From assembly GCA_026224825.1 (NCBI GenBank), contig JAMFRO010000067.1, positions 1-64,000 on the forward strand: a stretch of DNA of 64,000 nt, read 5' to 3'. The stretch is from a bacterium (GTDB lineage: Bacteria; Pseudomonadota; Alphaproteobacteria; Acetobacterales; Acetobacteraceae). The notes beneath the pieces are model-generated. The model ran no database searches. It had not been told where the DNA came from and was given only the letters and a program-made list of their open reading frames with translations. This document shows, piece by piece, positions 42,817 through 52,388 of this stretch. Position numbers and translations under genes: made by a program. Position 1 is the first letter of the stretch; the number at the start of each line of letters is the position of its first letter.

Positions 42817-44121
42817 TTACGCTCCCGCGAGCGTCATACCCTCGATGCGTAACGTCGGTGCATCCGTGCCGCGCTTGAACTCCAGATCGCTGGCCGGGGT
42901 GATGTGCAGGAATATTTCCCGCAAATTCCCGGCGATGGTGAATTCCGCCACCGGTTCGGCCAGCACGCCGTTGCGGATCATGAACCCCGCCGCCCCGCGC
43001 GAGTAATCGCCGGTCAGCCCGTTCACCCCCATGCCGATCATCTCGGTCACGAACAGCCCCTCGGTGATATCCGCCATCAACGCCGCCTGGTCGAGCGTGC
43101 CGGCCGCCATGTAGAAATTGGACAAGCCCCCGGAATGCCCGTTGGTTTTCAGCCCCAACTGGTTGGCGCTGCGCGTGTCCAGAATCCAATCCGTCAGCAC
43201 CCCGGCCTCGATGAAATTCATCGCGCGCACCGTCTGGCCCTCGCGGTCGAACGGGCGCGAGCGGCTGCCGCGCACGCGATGCGGGTCATCGGTGATGGTG
43301 ATGCCGGGGCCGAAGATGGGCTGGTGCAGCGCATCCTTCAGGAAGGACGTGCCGCGCGCGATGGAGGCGCCGGAAATGGCCGAGGAGAGATGGCCAAGGA
43401 AACTCCCCGACACACGCGGATCGAACAATATCGGCAGCCTGGCCGTGCCGGGGCGCTTCGGGTTCAACCTTGCCAGCGCCCTTGCTGCGGCATTGCGGCC
43501 AAGCTGCGCCGGGTCGTCCAGATCGTGCCCGTGCAGCACGGAGCTGTAATCATAGTCACGCTGCATATCCACGCCGCTCCCCGCAATCGCGGTAACGGAA
43601 ACGCCGTGGTACGAGCGCGCATATTCTCCGATAAACCCATGGCTGGTGGCCAGCAGCGAAATACTGCGCGACCAGCTCGCCGAAGCGCCTTCAGAGTTGG
43701 TGATGCCCGGCACCGCAAGTGCCGCTTCTTCCGCCGCCGCCGCGCGGGCGATCAGCACATGGGCTTCCGGCTCAACCGGATCGTCGAGGTCGAGGAAGGC
43801 GGCATCCAGAGCCGCCGGTGCAGGCGGAATTTCCGCATACGGGTCCGCCGGCACCACGCGCGCCATGGCCACGGCCTGCTCAGCCAGCCGCGCGAAAGCG
43901 GAGGGATCTATGGAGCTGGCGGACACGGATGCGCTGGAGCGCCCGATGAAAACCCGCAACCCGATCTCGCGCGTCTCGGCGCGTTCGGTTTCCTCGATCT
44001 TGCCCAGGCGCCGTTGGATGGAAACAGAGGCGCCGTCATGCAGCACCACCTCCGCCACATCGGCCCCGGCAAGTTTTGCGGCAGCCAGCAGCCCCGCGGC
44101 TGCGTCGGACAGCACGCTCAC
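42817..44121 (-). CDS. pmbA: TldD/PmbA-family protein, PmbA type
   Basis: 434 residues. The family start DVAEVVLHDGASVSIQRRLG, the internal YDYSSVLHGHDLDDPAQLGR segment and C-terminal MGVNGLTGDYSRGAAGFMIRNG identify PmbA, the partner of the TldD zinc protease. PmbA subunits lack the HExxxH of TldD and support proteolysis of unfolded peptides or modified peptide maturation. The start overlaps the M16 gene stop by four bases. tldD is not in the window. Confidence 0.92.
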   Translation of the reverse strand: MSVLSDAAAGLLAAAKLAGADVAEVVLHDGASVSIQRRLGKIEETERAETREIGLRVFIGRSSASVSASSIDPSAFARLAEQAVAMARVVPADPYAEIPPAPAALDAAFLDLDDPVEPEAHVLIARAAAAEEAALAVPGITNSEGASASWSRSISLLATSHGFIGEYARSYHGVSVTAIAGSGVDMQRDYDYSSVLHGHDLDDPAQLGRNAAARALARLNPKRPGTARLPILFDPRVSGSFLGHLSSAISGASIARGTSFLKDALHQPIFGPGITITDDPHRVRGSRSRPFDREGQTVRAMNFIEAGVLTDWILDTRSANQLGLKTNGHSGGLSNFYMAAGTLDQAALMADITEGLFVTEMIGMGVNGLTGDYSRGAAGFMIRNGVLAEPVAEFTIAGNLREIFLHITPASDLEFKRGTDAPTLRIEGMTLAGA

Positions 44122-45383
44122 GCCGTCAGCCTATCGATAATGGCGGAGAGTTTGGGCACCTGACCCACCGGCCCGATGCTGGCCAAAGTCGGCTTCTGGC
44201 GGAAGATTTTTACCGCGGAGGCGCGGACATCATCCACGGTCACCGCCTCGATCTTCTGAATGGTCTCGGCCACGGGGATGATCCGCCCGAAAATCTGCCA
44301 CTGCCGCGCGAGCTGCTCGCAGCGGGAACCTGTGGATTCCAGGCTCATCAGCAGCCCCGCCTTCAACTGCGCCCGCGCCCGCGCCAGCTCGGCCTCGGAC
44401 ACATGGTGCTGCACTTTCGCCAGCTCCTCCAGCGTCACCGGCATCAGCTCAGCCGCCTCGGACTCACCCGTGCCGGCGTAAATACCGAACAACCCGCCAT
44501 CCTCAGCCGGCGAGGTAAAGCTGTAAATCGCATAAACCAGACCCCGTTTTTCCCGGATTTCCTGGAACAGCCGCGAGGACATGCCCCCGCCCAGCAGGGT
44601 GGAGAGCAGCATGGAGGGGTAATAATCCACCTCGCCATAGCCCGGCGCGTTGAACCCCAGCACGATATGCGCCTGGTCCAGATCCCGCATCTCGCGGTAT
44701 TCCCCGCCCATATAGTCAGCCGCCATCGGCGCTTCCCGCTCGGCGCGCGGCAGTTTGGAGAAATGCCGCTCGGCCAGTTCCACTACCTGCTCATGGTGCA
44801 GATTGCCGCTCGCGGCGATGACCATGTTGTCCGGCGTATAATGCTGCTGCATGAACCCGTGCAGCGCCTCGCGCTTCAAGCCCCGGATGATCTGCTCCGT
44901 GCCCAGCACCGGCCGTCCCATCGGCTGCGACGGGTAGGCGGCGGACTGGAAATGGTCGAACACGATATCATCAGGCGTGTCATTCGCCTGGCCGATTTCC
45001 TGCAGAATCACCCCGCGCTCGCGCTCGACCTCATCCGGCTCAAAGGTCGAGTTGCACAGAATATCGCCGATGATATCGACGCCCAGCGCCAGATCTTCCT
45101 TGAGCAGCTTCACATAATAAGCCGTCTGCTCGCGCGAGGTATAGGCGTTGATATGTCCGCCCACATCCTCGATGGCCTCGGCAATATCCACCGCCGAGCG
45201 CGTCTCCGTGCCTTTAAAAGCCATATGTTCGAGGAAATGCGCTACCCCGTTCTCGGCAGCGGTCTCGTGCCTTGTGCCGGCCCCCACATAGGCGCCGAAG
45301 GAGATCGTCTCCACCCGCTCCATGCGCTCGGTAAGCACGATGAGGCCGGATGGCAAAGTGGTGATGGAAACCTGTTCAGACAT
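44118..45383 (-). CDS. M16-family zinc protease (mitochondrial processing peptidase-like)
   Basis: 421 residues from the ATG at 45383 (MSEQVSITTLPSGLIVLTER), which overlaps the thrC stop. The inverted zinc motif HFLEH (in GVAHFLEHMAFKGT) is near residue 50, with the distal glutamate downstream. The protein has two M16 halves. Alphaproteobacteria regularly carry such a gene beside thrC. The homologues are thought to resemble the ancestor of the mitochondrial processing peptidase; the bacterial substrate is not known. Confidence 0.93.
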   Translation of the reverse strand: MSEQVSITTLPSGLIVLTERMERVETISFGAYVGAGTRHETAAENGVAHFLEHMAFKGTETRSAVDIAEAIEDVGGHINAYTSREQTAYYVKLLKEDLALGVDIIGDILCNSTFEPDEVERERGVILQEIGQANDTPDDIVFDHFQSAAYPSQPMGRPVLGTEQIIRGLKREALHGFMQQHYTPDNMVIAASGNLHHEQVVELAERHFSKLPRAEREAPMAADYMGGEYREMRDLDQAHIVLGFNAPGYGEVDYYPSMLLSTLLGGGMSSRLFQEIREKRGLVYAIYSFTSPAEDGGLFGIYAGTGESEAAELMPVTLEELAKVQHHVSEAELARARAQLKAGLLMSLESTGSRCEQLARQWQIFGRIIPVAETIQKIEAVTVDDVRASAVKIFRQKPTLASIGPVGQVPKLSAIIDRLTA

Positions 45384-46779
45384 TCGTATTCCTGTAGGCA
45401 AAATTCCGCACACGATCCTGGATAGCAGCCAAGTCACAGGGTGACCGGATAAACTTCTCTTCTCTCTCATATAGGTCGGCGAGATGAGATGGTAGGGCCG
45501 GCCTGAATCCCACCGCTTTTTCGATGGCATCCGGGAATTTGGCCGGATGCGCGGTGGCGGCGGCGATCACCGGCATGCCGATGGGCCCCAGCTCCCGCGC
45601 GGCGGTAATGCCGATGATGGAATGCGGGTCCGCCAGATATTCGCTCTCGCGGTAGAGCTGGGCAATCTCGGCCAGGGTCTGTTCATCCGAGAGGCGGAAC
45701 CCCACAAAATCCTGGGTAATGGCGCGCCACACCGGCTCGGCCACGCTCATTTTGCCCGTGGAGCGGAACGCCGCCATGGTTTTGCGCAAGGTCTCCGCAT
45801 CGCGGCCCAAAAATTCATACAGCAGCCGCTCGAAGTTGGAGCTGAGCTGGATATCCATGGAGGGCGACAGGCTGGGCTCTACCCCGTGCACGGACATATC
45901 GTTGGAGGCCAGGAAGCGGGCCAGAATATCGTTGCGGTTGCTCCCGACGATAAACCGGGCAATCGGCACACCCATCTGCTTGGCCGCCCAGGCAGCCAGG
46001 ATGTTGCCGAAATTGCCGGTGGGCACGGAAACCGCGACCTCGCGCTCCGGCGCGCCCAGGTTAAGGGCGGCAAACACATAATAAGGTATCTGCGCCGCGA
46101 TGCGGGCAAAATTGATGGAATTCACCGCCGAGAGGTTCATCGCGGTGCGGAACGGCGCATCGGCGAACATCAGCTTCACCAGATCCTGGCAATCGTCGAA
46201 ATTACCATCCACGGCGATGTTGAGCACGTTGTCGGCCTGCACCGTCGTCATCTGCCGGCGCTGCACCTCGGAGGTCTTGCCCTCAGGATGCAGGATGGTG
46301 ATCTCGATATTCTCGCGGTTGGCCACGGCCTCGATGGCGGCCGAGCCGGTATCGCCCGAGGTGGCCCCGACGATACGGATTTTCTCGCCGCGTTCCGCCA
46401 GCACATGCTCGAACAAATGCCCGACCAGTTGCAGCGCCATATCCTTGAAGGCGAGCGTCGGGCCGTGGAACAGCTCCAGCGCATAGATATTCGTGTCCAA
46501 CTGCACCAAGGGCACGATGGCTTTATGCGTAAACCCCGCATAGGCGCGGGCGCACATGGTCTGGAGGTCGGCGAAGCTGATGCTGCCCTCGGTGAACGGC
46601 GCCAGCACGCGGGCGGCAAGCTCCGGGTACGGCAGGCCGCGCAAATCCCGCAGCTCATCGGCGGAGAAGCGCGGCCAGGTTGCGGGCATATACAGCCCGC
46701 CATCGGCGGCGAGCCCGGCCAGCAGCACACCGGCAAAATCCAGCTCCGGGGCCTCGCCGCGGGTCGATTGGTAGCGCAT
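45376..46779 (-). CDS. thrC: Threonine synthase
   Basis: 467-residue PLP enzyme that makes threonine from O-phospho-L-homoserine. Recognised by RYQSTRGEAPELDFAGVLLAG, the active-site LFHGPTLAFKDMALQLVG with the Schiff-base lysine near residue 114, and VGATSGDTGSAAIEAVANRE. Length and order are standard for the proteobacterial type. The start may be 46779 or the neighbouring ATG at 46782. It overlaps the M16 protease gene by eight bases and follows hemW by 30. Confidence 0.96.
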   Translation of the reverse strand: MRYQSTRGEAPELDFAGVLLAGLAADGGLYMPATWPRFSADELRDLRGLPYPELAARVLAPFTEGSISFADLQTMCARAYAGFTHKAIVPLVQLDTNIYALELFHGPTLAFKDMALQLVGHLFEHVLAERGEKIRIVGATSGDTGSAAIEAVANRENIEITILHPEGKTSEVQRRQMTTVQADNVLNIAVDGNFDDCQDLVKLMFADAPFRTAMNLSAVNSINFARIAAQIPYYVFAALNLGAPEREVAVSVPTGNFGNILAAWAAKQMGVPIARFIVGSNRNDILARFLASNDMSVHGVEPSLSPSMDIQLSSNFERLLYEFLGRDAETLRKTMAAFRSTGKMSVAEPVWRAITQDFVGFRLSDEQTLAEIAQLYRESEYLADPHSIIGITAARELGPIGMPVIAAATAHPAKFPDAIEKAVGFRPALPSHLADLYEREEKFIRSPCDLAAIQDRVRNFAYRNTNV

Positions 46780-46809
46780 CACGAAATCCTTTGGTTCCGT
46801 AAAGCTATA

Positions 46810-47958
46810 CTATCGCAGCAATGCGGGCAGCAATGCGTCCAGCCGGTGGCGGCCCTGTGTCGTGGCGGTTATCCGCTCGGGGGTAAGGGTCAGGTAACCC
46901 TCCTCGATGCACGCGGCGAGAATATCCGCCTCCACCGCATCCTCCAGCGCCACCCCGGTGCGGGCGGCAAAATAGGGGAGCGACACCCCCTCGGCCAGCC
47001 GCAGCCCCATCAACAGTGCCTCGCGCGCCTGGTCGGCTGGGCTAACCGGCAGCTCCTCGGTGGTGCCATGGCCCTGGCGTTGCACCAGCGCCATCCAGGC
47101 CTCGGGCGCGCGATGCCGGGACGTGGCCAGTAATTTGCCCTCGATACTCACCCGCCCATGCGCCCCAGGGCCGATGCCGGCGTAATCCTGGTACCGCCAA
47201 TAGGCCAGATTATGCCGGGATTCCGCGCCCGGCCGCGCGTAATTGGAAATCTCATACGGCTCCAGCCCAAACCGGGCGCCTTCCTCGGCCGTGGCCTCAT
47301 ACAACCTTGCCGCCAGCTCTTCCTCCGGCAGCACAAATTCGCCGCGCCCATAAAGCGTGGCAAACTTCGTCCCCTCCTCGATGGTGAGCTGGTACAGCGA
47401 GAGATGATCCGCCGCCAACGACAAGGCCTGCCGCAACTCGGCCCGCCAGCCTTCCTCTGTTTGCCCCGGCCGCGCATAAATCAGGTCAAACGAAATCCGG
47501 GGAAAGATTTTGGCGCCCAGCTCAATCGCGGCAATCGCCTGCCCAGCACTATGCTGCCGCCCCAAAAACTTCAGCGCCGCCTCGTCAAAACTCTGCACCC
47601 CGATGGAAACCCGGTTAACCCCGCCCGCCCGGTAAGCCGCAAACCGCCCCGCCTCGATGCTGGTCGGGTTGGCCTCCAGCGTTATTTCCGCGCCATCGGC
47701 CAGAGTGAACAGCCGCCCGGCGTCCTCTATCAGCGCAGCCACGGAGTCCGGCTCCATCAGGCTCGGTGTCCCGCCGCCGAAGAAAATGGAATTCACCAAC
47801 CTTGGCCCCAGCCGCGCCGCCTCCCAGGCCAGCTCCGTGCGCAGGGCCGCCAGCATCTCCACCTGCGGCAAACGCTCGCGCACATGCGAATTAAAATCGC
47901 AATACGGGCATTTGGCCAGGCAGAACGGCCAGTGGATGTACAGGGCAAGCGTATCCAT
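46810..47958 (-). CDS. hemW: Radical SAM heme chaperone HemW
   Basis: 382 residues. The radical SAM motif CLAKCPYCDFNSH (CxxxCxxC) is at residue 14. The FGGGTPSLM and NRVSIGVQSFDEAALKFLGR blocks and the RSHNLAYW-like SRHNLAYWRYQDYAGIGPGAHG complete the HemW signature. HemW carries heme to membrane targets and is often mis-annotated as coproporphyrinogen dehydrogenase HemN, whose distinguishing residues are missing. It heads the thrC-M16-pmbA minus-strand group and diverges from an LprI-type gene. Confidence 0.94.
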   Translation of the reverse strand: MDTLALYIHWPFCLAKCPYCDFNSHVRERLPQVEMLAALRTELAWEAARLGPRLVNSIFFGGGTPSLMEPDSVAALIEDAGRLFTLADGAEITLEANPTSIEAGRFAAYRAGGVNRVSIGVQSFDEAALKFLGRQHSAGQAIAAIELGAKIFPRISFDLIYARPGQTEEGWRAELRQALSLAADHLSLYQLTIEEGTKFATLYGRGEFVLPEEELAARLYEATAEEGARFGLEPYEISNYARPGAESRHNLAYWRYQDYAGIGPGAHGRVSIEGKLLATSRHRAPEAWMALVQRQGHGTTEELPVSPADQAREALLMGLRLAEGVSLPYFAARTGVALEDAVEADILAACIEEGYLTLTPERITATTQGRHRLDALLPALLR

Positions 47959-48055
47959 CCCCCAGCCTCTAGCGCTTGCCCGCCCATAGCCGCAACTCTA
48001 TGCTCGACAGCAAGGGTTGGTGAAGACCCAGGGATTCGGCAAACAGGAGCAGAAA

Positions 48056-48460
48056 ATGCGCCAGAAAACGCAGCTAAAAACATGCATCATGGCGGGCGCT
48101 TTCGCGCTGCTCGCTTCCACCGCCGCCCGCGCCGACTGCACCGACACGAACAGCCCGTTCGACGATGTGTATTGCGATATTCAGGTGTTTCACCAGGCCG
48201 ACCATCAGTTGAACGGCGATTACGGGAGCTTGAAAAAACTCCTCAACCCGGCCGAGCAGGCCAGTTTGAAACAGGGTGAGGTTGCCTGGATCAAGGACCG
48301 CAACGCGCAATGCACGCAATCGGATAATGGCTACGAATTCGTGGCGATGGATTGCGCCGTCAGCATGACCAACACGCGCGACGATTTCATCAAATCCCGC
48401 GAACGCGAATGTGCCAGCACCGGCTGTGTGGATGGCGAGCTGGCCAAAGAGAAGGATTGA
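48056..48460 (+). CDS. LprI-domain periplasmic protein (lysozyme-inhibitor-like)
   Basis: 134 residues with a signal peptide (CIMAGAFALLASTAARA) and an LprI domain: conserved cysteines and lysines in YCDIQVFHQADHQLNGDYG, EVAWIKDRNAQC and FIKSRERECAS. LprI proteins inhibit lysozyme in some bacteria; the role here is inferred only. The start follows GGAGCAGAAA. It converges on the PAP2 phosphatase with a 3-base gap. Confidence 0.85.
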   Translation: MRQKTQLKTCIMAGAFALLASTAARADCTDTNSPFDDVYCDIQVFHQADHQLNGDYGSLKKLLNPAEQASLKQGEVAWIKDRNAQCTQSDNGYEFVAMDCAVSMTNTRDDFIKSRERECASTGCVDGELAKEKD

Positions 48461-48463
48461 CCG

Positions 48464-49381
48464 CTACTGCCCGGCCCCTCCCGCCAGGCTGTAGCCGGGG
48501 GCAGCCGCCCGCTCCAGCCTTGTATGGGCATAGCGGAGCGGGGCAATCACCGCCGCGGCCAGGACGAGGCCGGCCAATATATCGGTGAAATAATGCCCGC
48601 CAATGACCGGCGCGGTGCAGATGATAAGGATGTTGAGCACCAAAGCCGGCCACGCCAGATAGCGTATTGTACGGGCGGCATAGGCGCATAATACCGCCAG
48701 CGTGGCATGGAAGGAGGGGAAGGTGATCAGCCCCTGGGCGTTGGCGAGGTCGATCACCCGCATCGTGCCGTTATGCAAAGCGTTGAGCTGCGCGACATAG
48801 GCCGTCAGCCCCGCCACCGGCAGATGGTAGAAGGCGAACGGGCCGATGGCCGGCATCGACACACCGATTATAATCGTTGCGATGGCGGAGATGAAGAAGC
48901 CGGACCGCAACTCAACCGCCCGCTGGTGCTGGTCCAGCCCCTCCAGCAGCAGCAGCAAAATCACCAGCTCGGCCCCCAGCAGGCCGTAGATCACATTGCT
49001 GGCGGTATAGAGCCATGGCCGTGCCGCGACCCAATTGTACAACCCCAGCCAATTCAGCCCCAGGGCGCGGTCCAGCGCGTCGAACCTCTGGTCCCAGAGC
49101 GGCAGGGGCACCACCGCATAGGCCAGATAATTGAACAGCGCCGCGACGTTGGTGAACAGGATGACGAGGCAGCCGGTATGGCCCATATGCGCCAGCCGCG
49201 GAATGCGGCGGATATTCCCATAGAACAGGCCGATCCCGCCCAGAGCGAGGGCCGCGAAAAAAATCACGGCTTCCGGCCCCCATGTCAGGCGCATGGGGGT
49301 GAACAGCAGCAGCCCGGCATCGATCAGCACCAGCGGCAGGATGAGGAACCAGTCAAGCGACACGGAGGGTTTGACGCGCAT
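48464..49381 (-). CDS. PAP2-family membrane phosphatase
   Basis: 305 residues with about seven hydrophobic segments. The phosphatase motifs near the C-terminus are TFPSFHATLAVL (PSFH) and VIGGHYFTDILAG (GHYxxD). The first PAP2 motif is weak, as in the Aur1/inositolphosphotransferase-like subgroup. Possible substrates are undecaprenyl or other lipid phosphates. It diverges from the ABC exporter across a 94-base gap. Confidence 0.85.
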   Translation of the reverse strand: MRVKPSVSLDWFLILPLVLIDAGLLLFTPMRLTWGPEAVIFFAALALGGIGLFYGNIRRIPRLAHMGHTGCLVILFTNVAALFNYLAYAVVPLPLWDQRFDALDRALGLNWLGLYNWVAARPWLYTASNVIYGLLGAELVILLLLLEGLDQHQRAVELRSGFFISAIATIIIGVSMPAIGPFAFYHLPVAGLTAYVAQLNALHNGTMRVIDLANAQGLITFPSFHATLAVLCAYAARTIRYLAWPALVLNILIICTAPVIGGHYFTDILAGLVLAAAVIAPLRYAHTRLERAAAPGYSLAGGAGQ

Positions 49382-49475
49382 GGCGCCAGTCTATGCAATT
49401 CTCCCTTTCTCGCAAAGCACCCACTTTCCAGCAAAGTATCTTGGCACTTCGCGCTGCCCCGCCTATCCAAACCCC

Positions 49476-50225
49476 ATGCAAGCCATCAGCGTTGAGAACC
49501 TCGTCAAGCGTTACGCCCACACGCTGGCGGTGGACGACATCTCCTTCACCCTCGCCCCCGGAAAAATCCTCGGCCTGCTCGGCGGCAATGGCGCGGGCAA
49601 GACCACCACCATCTCGCTCCTGCTCGGCCTGCTTACCCCCACCTCCGGGCGGATCAATGTGCTGGGGCACGACATGGCGCGCGACCGCTTCCCCGCTCTG
49701 GCGCGGATGAACTTTTCCTCCCCCTATATCGCGCTGCCCGCCCGGCTCACCGTGCTGGAAAATCTTCAGGTTTACGGCCATCTCTATAACGTGCCGGCGC
49801 AAAAGACCCGGATTGCCGAGCTGGCCGAACAGTTCAACCTCACCAGCCTGCTCAACCGCGCGGCGGGCGAGCTTTCCGCCGGGCAGAAAACCCGCGTGGC
49901 GCTGGCCAAATCCCTCATCAACAAGCCGGATCTGCTGCTGCTCGACGAGCCCACCGCCAGCCTGGACCCCGACACCGGCGATTACGTCCGCACCGTGCTG
50001 GAGGACTACCGGCGCGACACCGGTGCCGCCATCCTGCTGGCCTCCCACAACATGGCCGAGGTCGAGCGCCTCTGCGACGAGGTGCTGATGATGAAAACCG
50101 GCAAAATCGTCGATCGCGGCGCCCCGGAAGAGCTGATCACCCGCTACGGCCGCGAGGATATGGAACAGGTCTTCCTCCATATAGCCCGCAGCGAAGCGAT
50201 AAACGGCAGGAGTGAAGCGATATGA
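49476..50225 (+). CDS. ABC transporter ATP-binding protein (ABC-2/NodI type)
   Basis: 249 residues. Walker A GGNGAGKTTTISLLLG is near residue 37, the signature ELSAGQKTRVALAKS near residue 130, Walker B LLLLDEPTASLD and the H-loop ASHNMAEVE follow. The start at 49476 fits ABC proteins; upstream codons are unlike the family. It is overlapped by the permease (4 bases), so it drives an exporter of unknown substrate such as a polysaccharide or drug. Confidence 0.93.
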   Translation: MQAISVENLVKRYAHTLAVDDISFTLAPGKILGLLGGNGAGKTTTISLLLGLLTPTSGRINVLGHDMARDRFPALARMNFSSPYIALPARLTVLENLQVYGHLYNVPAQKTRIAELAEQFNLTSLLNRAAGELSAGQKTRVALAKSLINKPDLLLLDEPTASLDPDTGDYVRTVLEDYRRDTGAAILLASHNMAEVERLCDEVLMMKTGKIVDRGAPEELITRYGREDMEQVFLHIARSEAINGRSEAI

Positions 50226-51013
50226 ACCGCCGCATCTGGGGCCTCATCTACCGCCATGCCTGCATGTACCGCCGCTCCTGGCCGCGCCTGGTGGAAATCT
50301 CCTATTGGCCGACCCTGAACATGCTGATCTGGGGTTTCACCTCCTCCTACATCGCCCACGCCCATGCCGGGCCGCGTGCCCTGGCGGCGGGTGCGCTCAT
50401 CGGCGGCGTGCTGCTCTGGGAAATCACGCTCCGCAGCCAGATGGGCGTCACCATCGGCTTCCTGGAGGAAATCTGGTCGCGCAACCTCGGCCATCTGTTC
50501 GTCAGCCCCCTGCGCCCGGCCGAGCTTATCGCCGCTTTGCTGGCCGTTTCCGCCATTCGGACACTGGTCGGCCTGTTTCCCGCCACAATCATCGCCTACC
50601 TGCTGTATCGCTATGATGTTTTTGCCCCCGGCCCCGTCATGCTGCTGTTCTTCGCCAACCTGCTCATCATGGGCTGGTGGATGGCGCTCGGCATCGTCTC
50701 GCTCCTCTTCCGCTATGGCGCGGGGGCAGAGGCCCTGGCCTGGACGCTCGCTTTCGGCGTCACGCCGCTTGCCTGCGTCTACTATCCCATCACGGCCCTG
50801 CCCGTCTGGCTCCAGCCTTTGGCCCAGGCGCTACCGGCGGAATATATCTTCGAGGGCATGCGCGGCGCCCTCGCCAACCTGCCACCGCAATGGGGCCAGC
50901 TTGGCCTCGCCACCATCCTCAACCTCGGCTGGATGCTTGCCGCAACAGCCGTTTTCGCCGGCGAATTCCGCCGCGCCCGCATCCGCGGCGCGCTGATCAG
51001 CATCGGGGAGTGA
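50222..51013 (+). CDS. ABC-2 type permease
   Basis: 263 residues with six predicted membrane helices in the ABC-2 (NodJ-like) arrangement, with WPRLVEISYWPTLNMLIWGF at the first helix and PLACVYYPITALPVWLQPLA before the last. It is translationally coupled to the ATPase gene. Exported substrate unknown. Confidence 0.9.
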   Translation: MNRRIWGLIYRHACMYRRSWPRLVEISYWPTLNMLIWGFTSSYIAHAHAGPRALAAGALIGGVLLWEITLRSQMGVTIGFLEEIWSRNLGHLFVSPLRPAELIAALLAVSAIRTLVGLFPATIIAYLLYRYDVFAPGPVMLLFFANLLIMGWWMALGIVSLLFRYGAGAEALAWTLAFGVTPLACVYYPITALPVWLQPLAQALPAEYIFEGMRGALANLPPQWGQLGLATILNLGWMLAATAVFAGEFRRARIRGALISIGE

Positions 51014-51015
51014 TT

Positions 51016-51693
51016 ATGCATAAATCCTGGCATAAATTCTGGTTCATCCGCCACGCTCTGGTCCACCCGGCCGCTTTGGCCAATCTCTACGGTACCGATG
51101 ACGTGCCGGTGTGCGACGACACCATGGCCGCCCAGGCCGGGCGCTATGCGGCACTGGCCGCGCGCCTGCCGCACACGGCGCGCTTCGTGTGCACCCCGCT
51201 CTCGCGCACCCAGCTCACCGCCGCCGCGCTGTTCCGTGCCGGCTACCCGGTGCAGACACCGCTCATCGACCCCGCCTTCGTCGAGCAGGATTTTGGCGCG
51301 CTGCAGGGCCTGCCCATCGCCAATTTCGAGACGCGGACCGATGACCAGCGCCACCCGTTCTGGCCCATCCACGCCGCCGAGACCCCGCCCGGCGGCGAAA
51401 GCTTCTCCCACCTCATCGCCCGCGTCGGCGCCGGGCTGGAGGCGCTGCTGGCCACGGCCCAGGGTCAGCACACCATCGTCGTCAGCCATGGCGGGGCCAT
51501 ACGCGCCGCCATCGCCCATGTGCTGGGGCTCAACCCCCACCAGGCTTTGTGCCTGCAGATCGACAATATCTCCCTCACCCAGCTTGAACATAACGCCCGT
51601 GGCTGGCGCGTCTTGTCAGTTAACGAACATCCCTCCATTCTGGTGCGTGAAACACAAGCGCCGGCCGCCGTTAGACCGGTCACAATGGCGTAA
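51016..51693 (+). CDS. Histidine phosphatase-superfamily protein
   Basis: 225 residues from the ATG two bases after the permease stop. The active-site histidine lies in WFIRHALVHPA (RHA in place of the usual RHG) and the second in VVSHGGAIRAAI. The catalytic glutamate is expected near DFGALQG. Related enzymes remove phosphate from alpha-ribazole, fructose-2,6-bisphosphate or phosphoglycerate; the substrate is unknown. Its joint transcript with the exporter suggests a linked role (inference). Confidence 0.87.
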   Translation: MHKSWHKFWFIRHALVHPAALANLYGTDDVPVCDDTMAAQAGRYAALAARLPHTARFVCTPLSRTQLTAAALFRAGYPVQTPLIDPAFVEQDFGALQGLPIANFETRTDDQRHPFWPIHAAETPPGGESFSHLIARVGAGLEALLATAQGQHTIVVSHGGAIRAAIAHVLGLNPHQALCLQIDNISLTQLEHNARGWRVLSVNEHPSILVRETQAPAAVRPVTMA

Positions 51694-51715
51694 TGCCACC
51701 CCAAGGAGTTCTGCC

Positions 51716-52384
51716 ATGAAAAATCTTTTGCTCGCGGCCGCATTGGCTCTGGCCCCGGTTGCCCCCGCCCTGGCGGATTCACCGCAGCATCTGGTCGACA
51801 GCTCAACCCTCGCCCTTGAAGATCTGGTGGGCGGCAGCTCCGGCAACCAGATCCAGACCTATCTGCACAAGGCCAAGGCCGTGGTGATCTGCCCCGACAT
51901 CTTTCGCGGCGGGTTCGTGTTCGGCGGCGAAGGCGGCGGCTGCGTGATGGCCGCCCGCACCGCCGATGGTAGCTGGTCCTACCCGGCGCTGTACAACCTC
52001 GGCAGCGGCAGCTTCGGCCTGCAGATCGGCGTGCAGAATTCCGAGGTGATCATGCTGATCATGACCAATGACGGGCTGAACGCGCTGCTGAACTCGCAGT
52101 TCAAATTCGGCGGCGATGCCGGCGTCTCCGTCGCCACCTTCGGCACCGGGGTAAACGGCTCGATGTCCACGGGGCTGAACGCCGACATCATCAGCTTCTC
52201 CAAAAGCCAGGGCCTGTACGGCGGCGTCTCCCTGGGCGGCTCGGTACTGTCCAACGATTCCGGGTCCAACCAGAGCTATTACGGCACCCAGCTCGACGCC
52301 AGGCAGATCGTGGTGGACGGCCAAGGCCAGAACCCCGGCGCAAATCCGCTGCGCACGTTGTTGGGGCGCTACGGCGGACAATAG
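51716..52384 (+). CDS. Secreted SYLF-domain lipid-binding protein
   Basis: 222 residues. It has a signal peptide (KNLLLAAALALAPVAPALA) and an Ysc84/SYLF domain: KAVVICPDIFRGGFVFGGEG, GSFGLQIGVQNSEVIMLIMT and SYYGTQLDARQIV. SYLF proteins bind phosphoinositides or other lipids; the bacterial role is unclear. An AAGGAG site sits 7 bases before the ATG. It converges on the LysR gene with a 4-base gap. Confidence 0.9.
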   Translation: MKNLLLAAALALAPVAPALADSPQHLVDSSTLALEDLVGGSSGNQIQTYLHKAKAVVICPDIFRGGFVFGGEGGGCVMAARTADGSWSYPALYNLGSGSFGLQIGVQNSEVIMLIMTNDGLNALLNSQFKFGGDAGVSVATFGTGVNGSMSTGLNADIISFSKSQGLYGGVSLGGSVLSNDSGSNQSYYGTQLDARQIVVDGQGQNPGANPLRTLLGRYGGQ

Positions 52385-52388
52385 ACGG

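Noticed and set aside
46810..47958. HemN (oxygen-independent coproporphyrinogen dehydrogenase)
   Set aside because: The CxxxCxxC spacing, missing HemN N-terminal region and position beside thrC fit the heme chaperone HemW.
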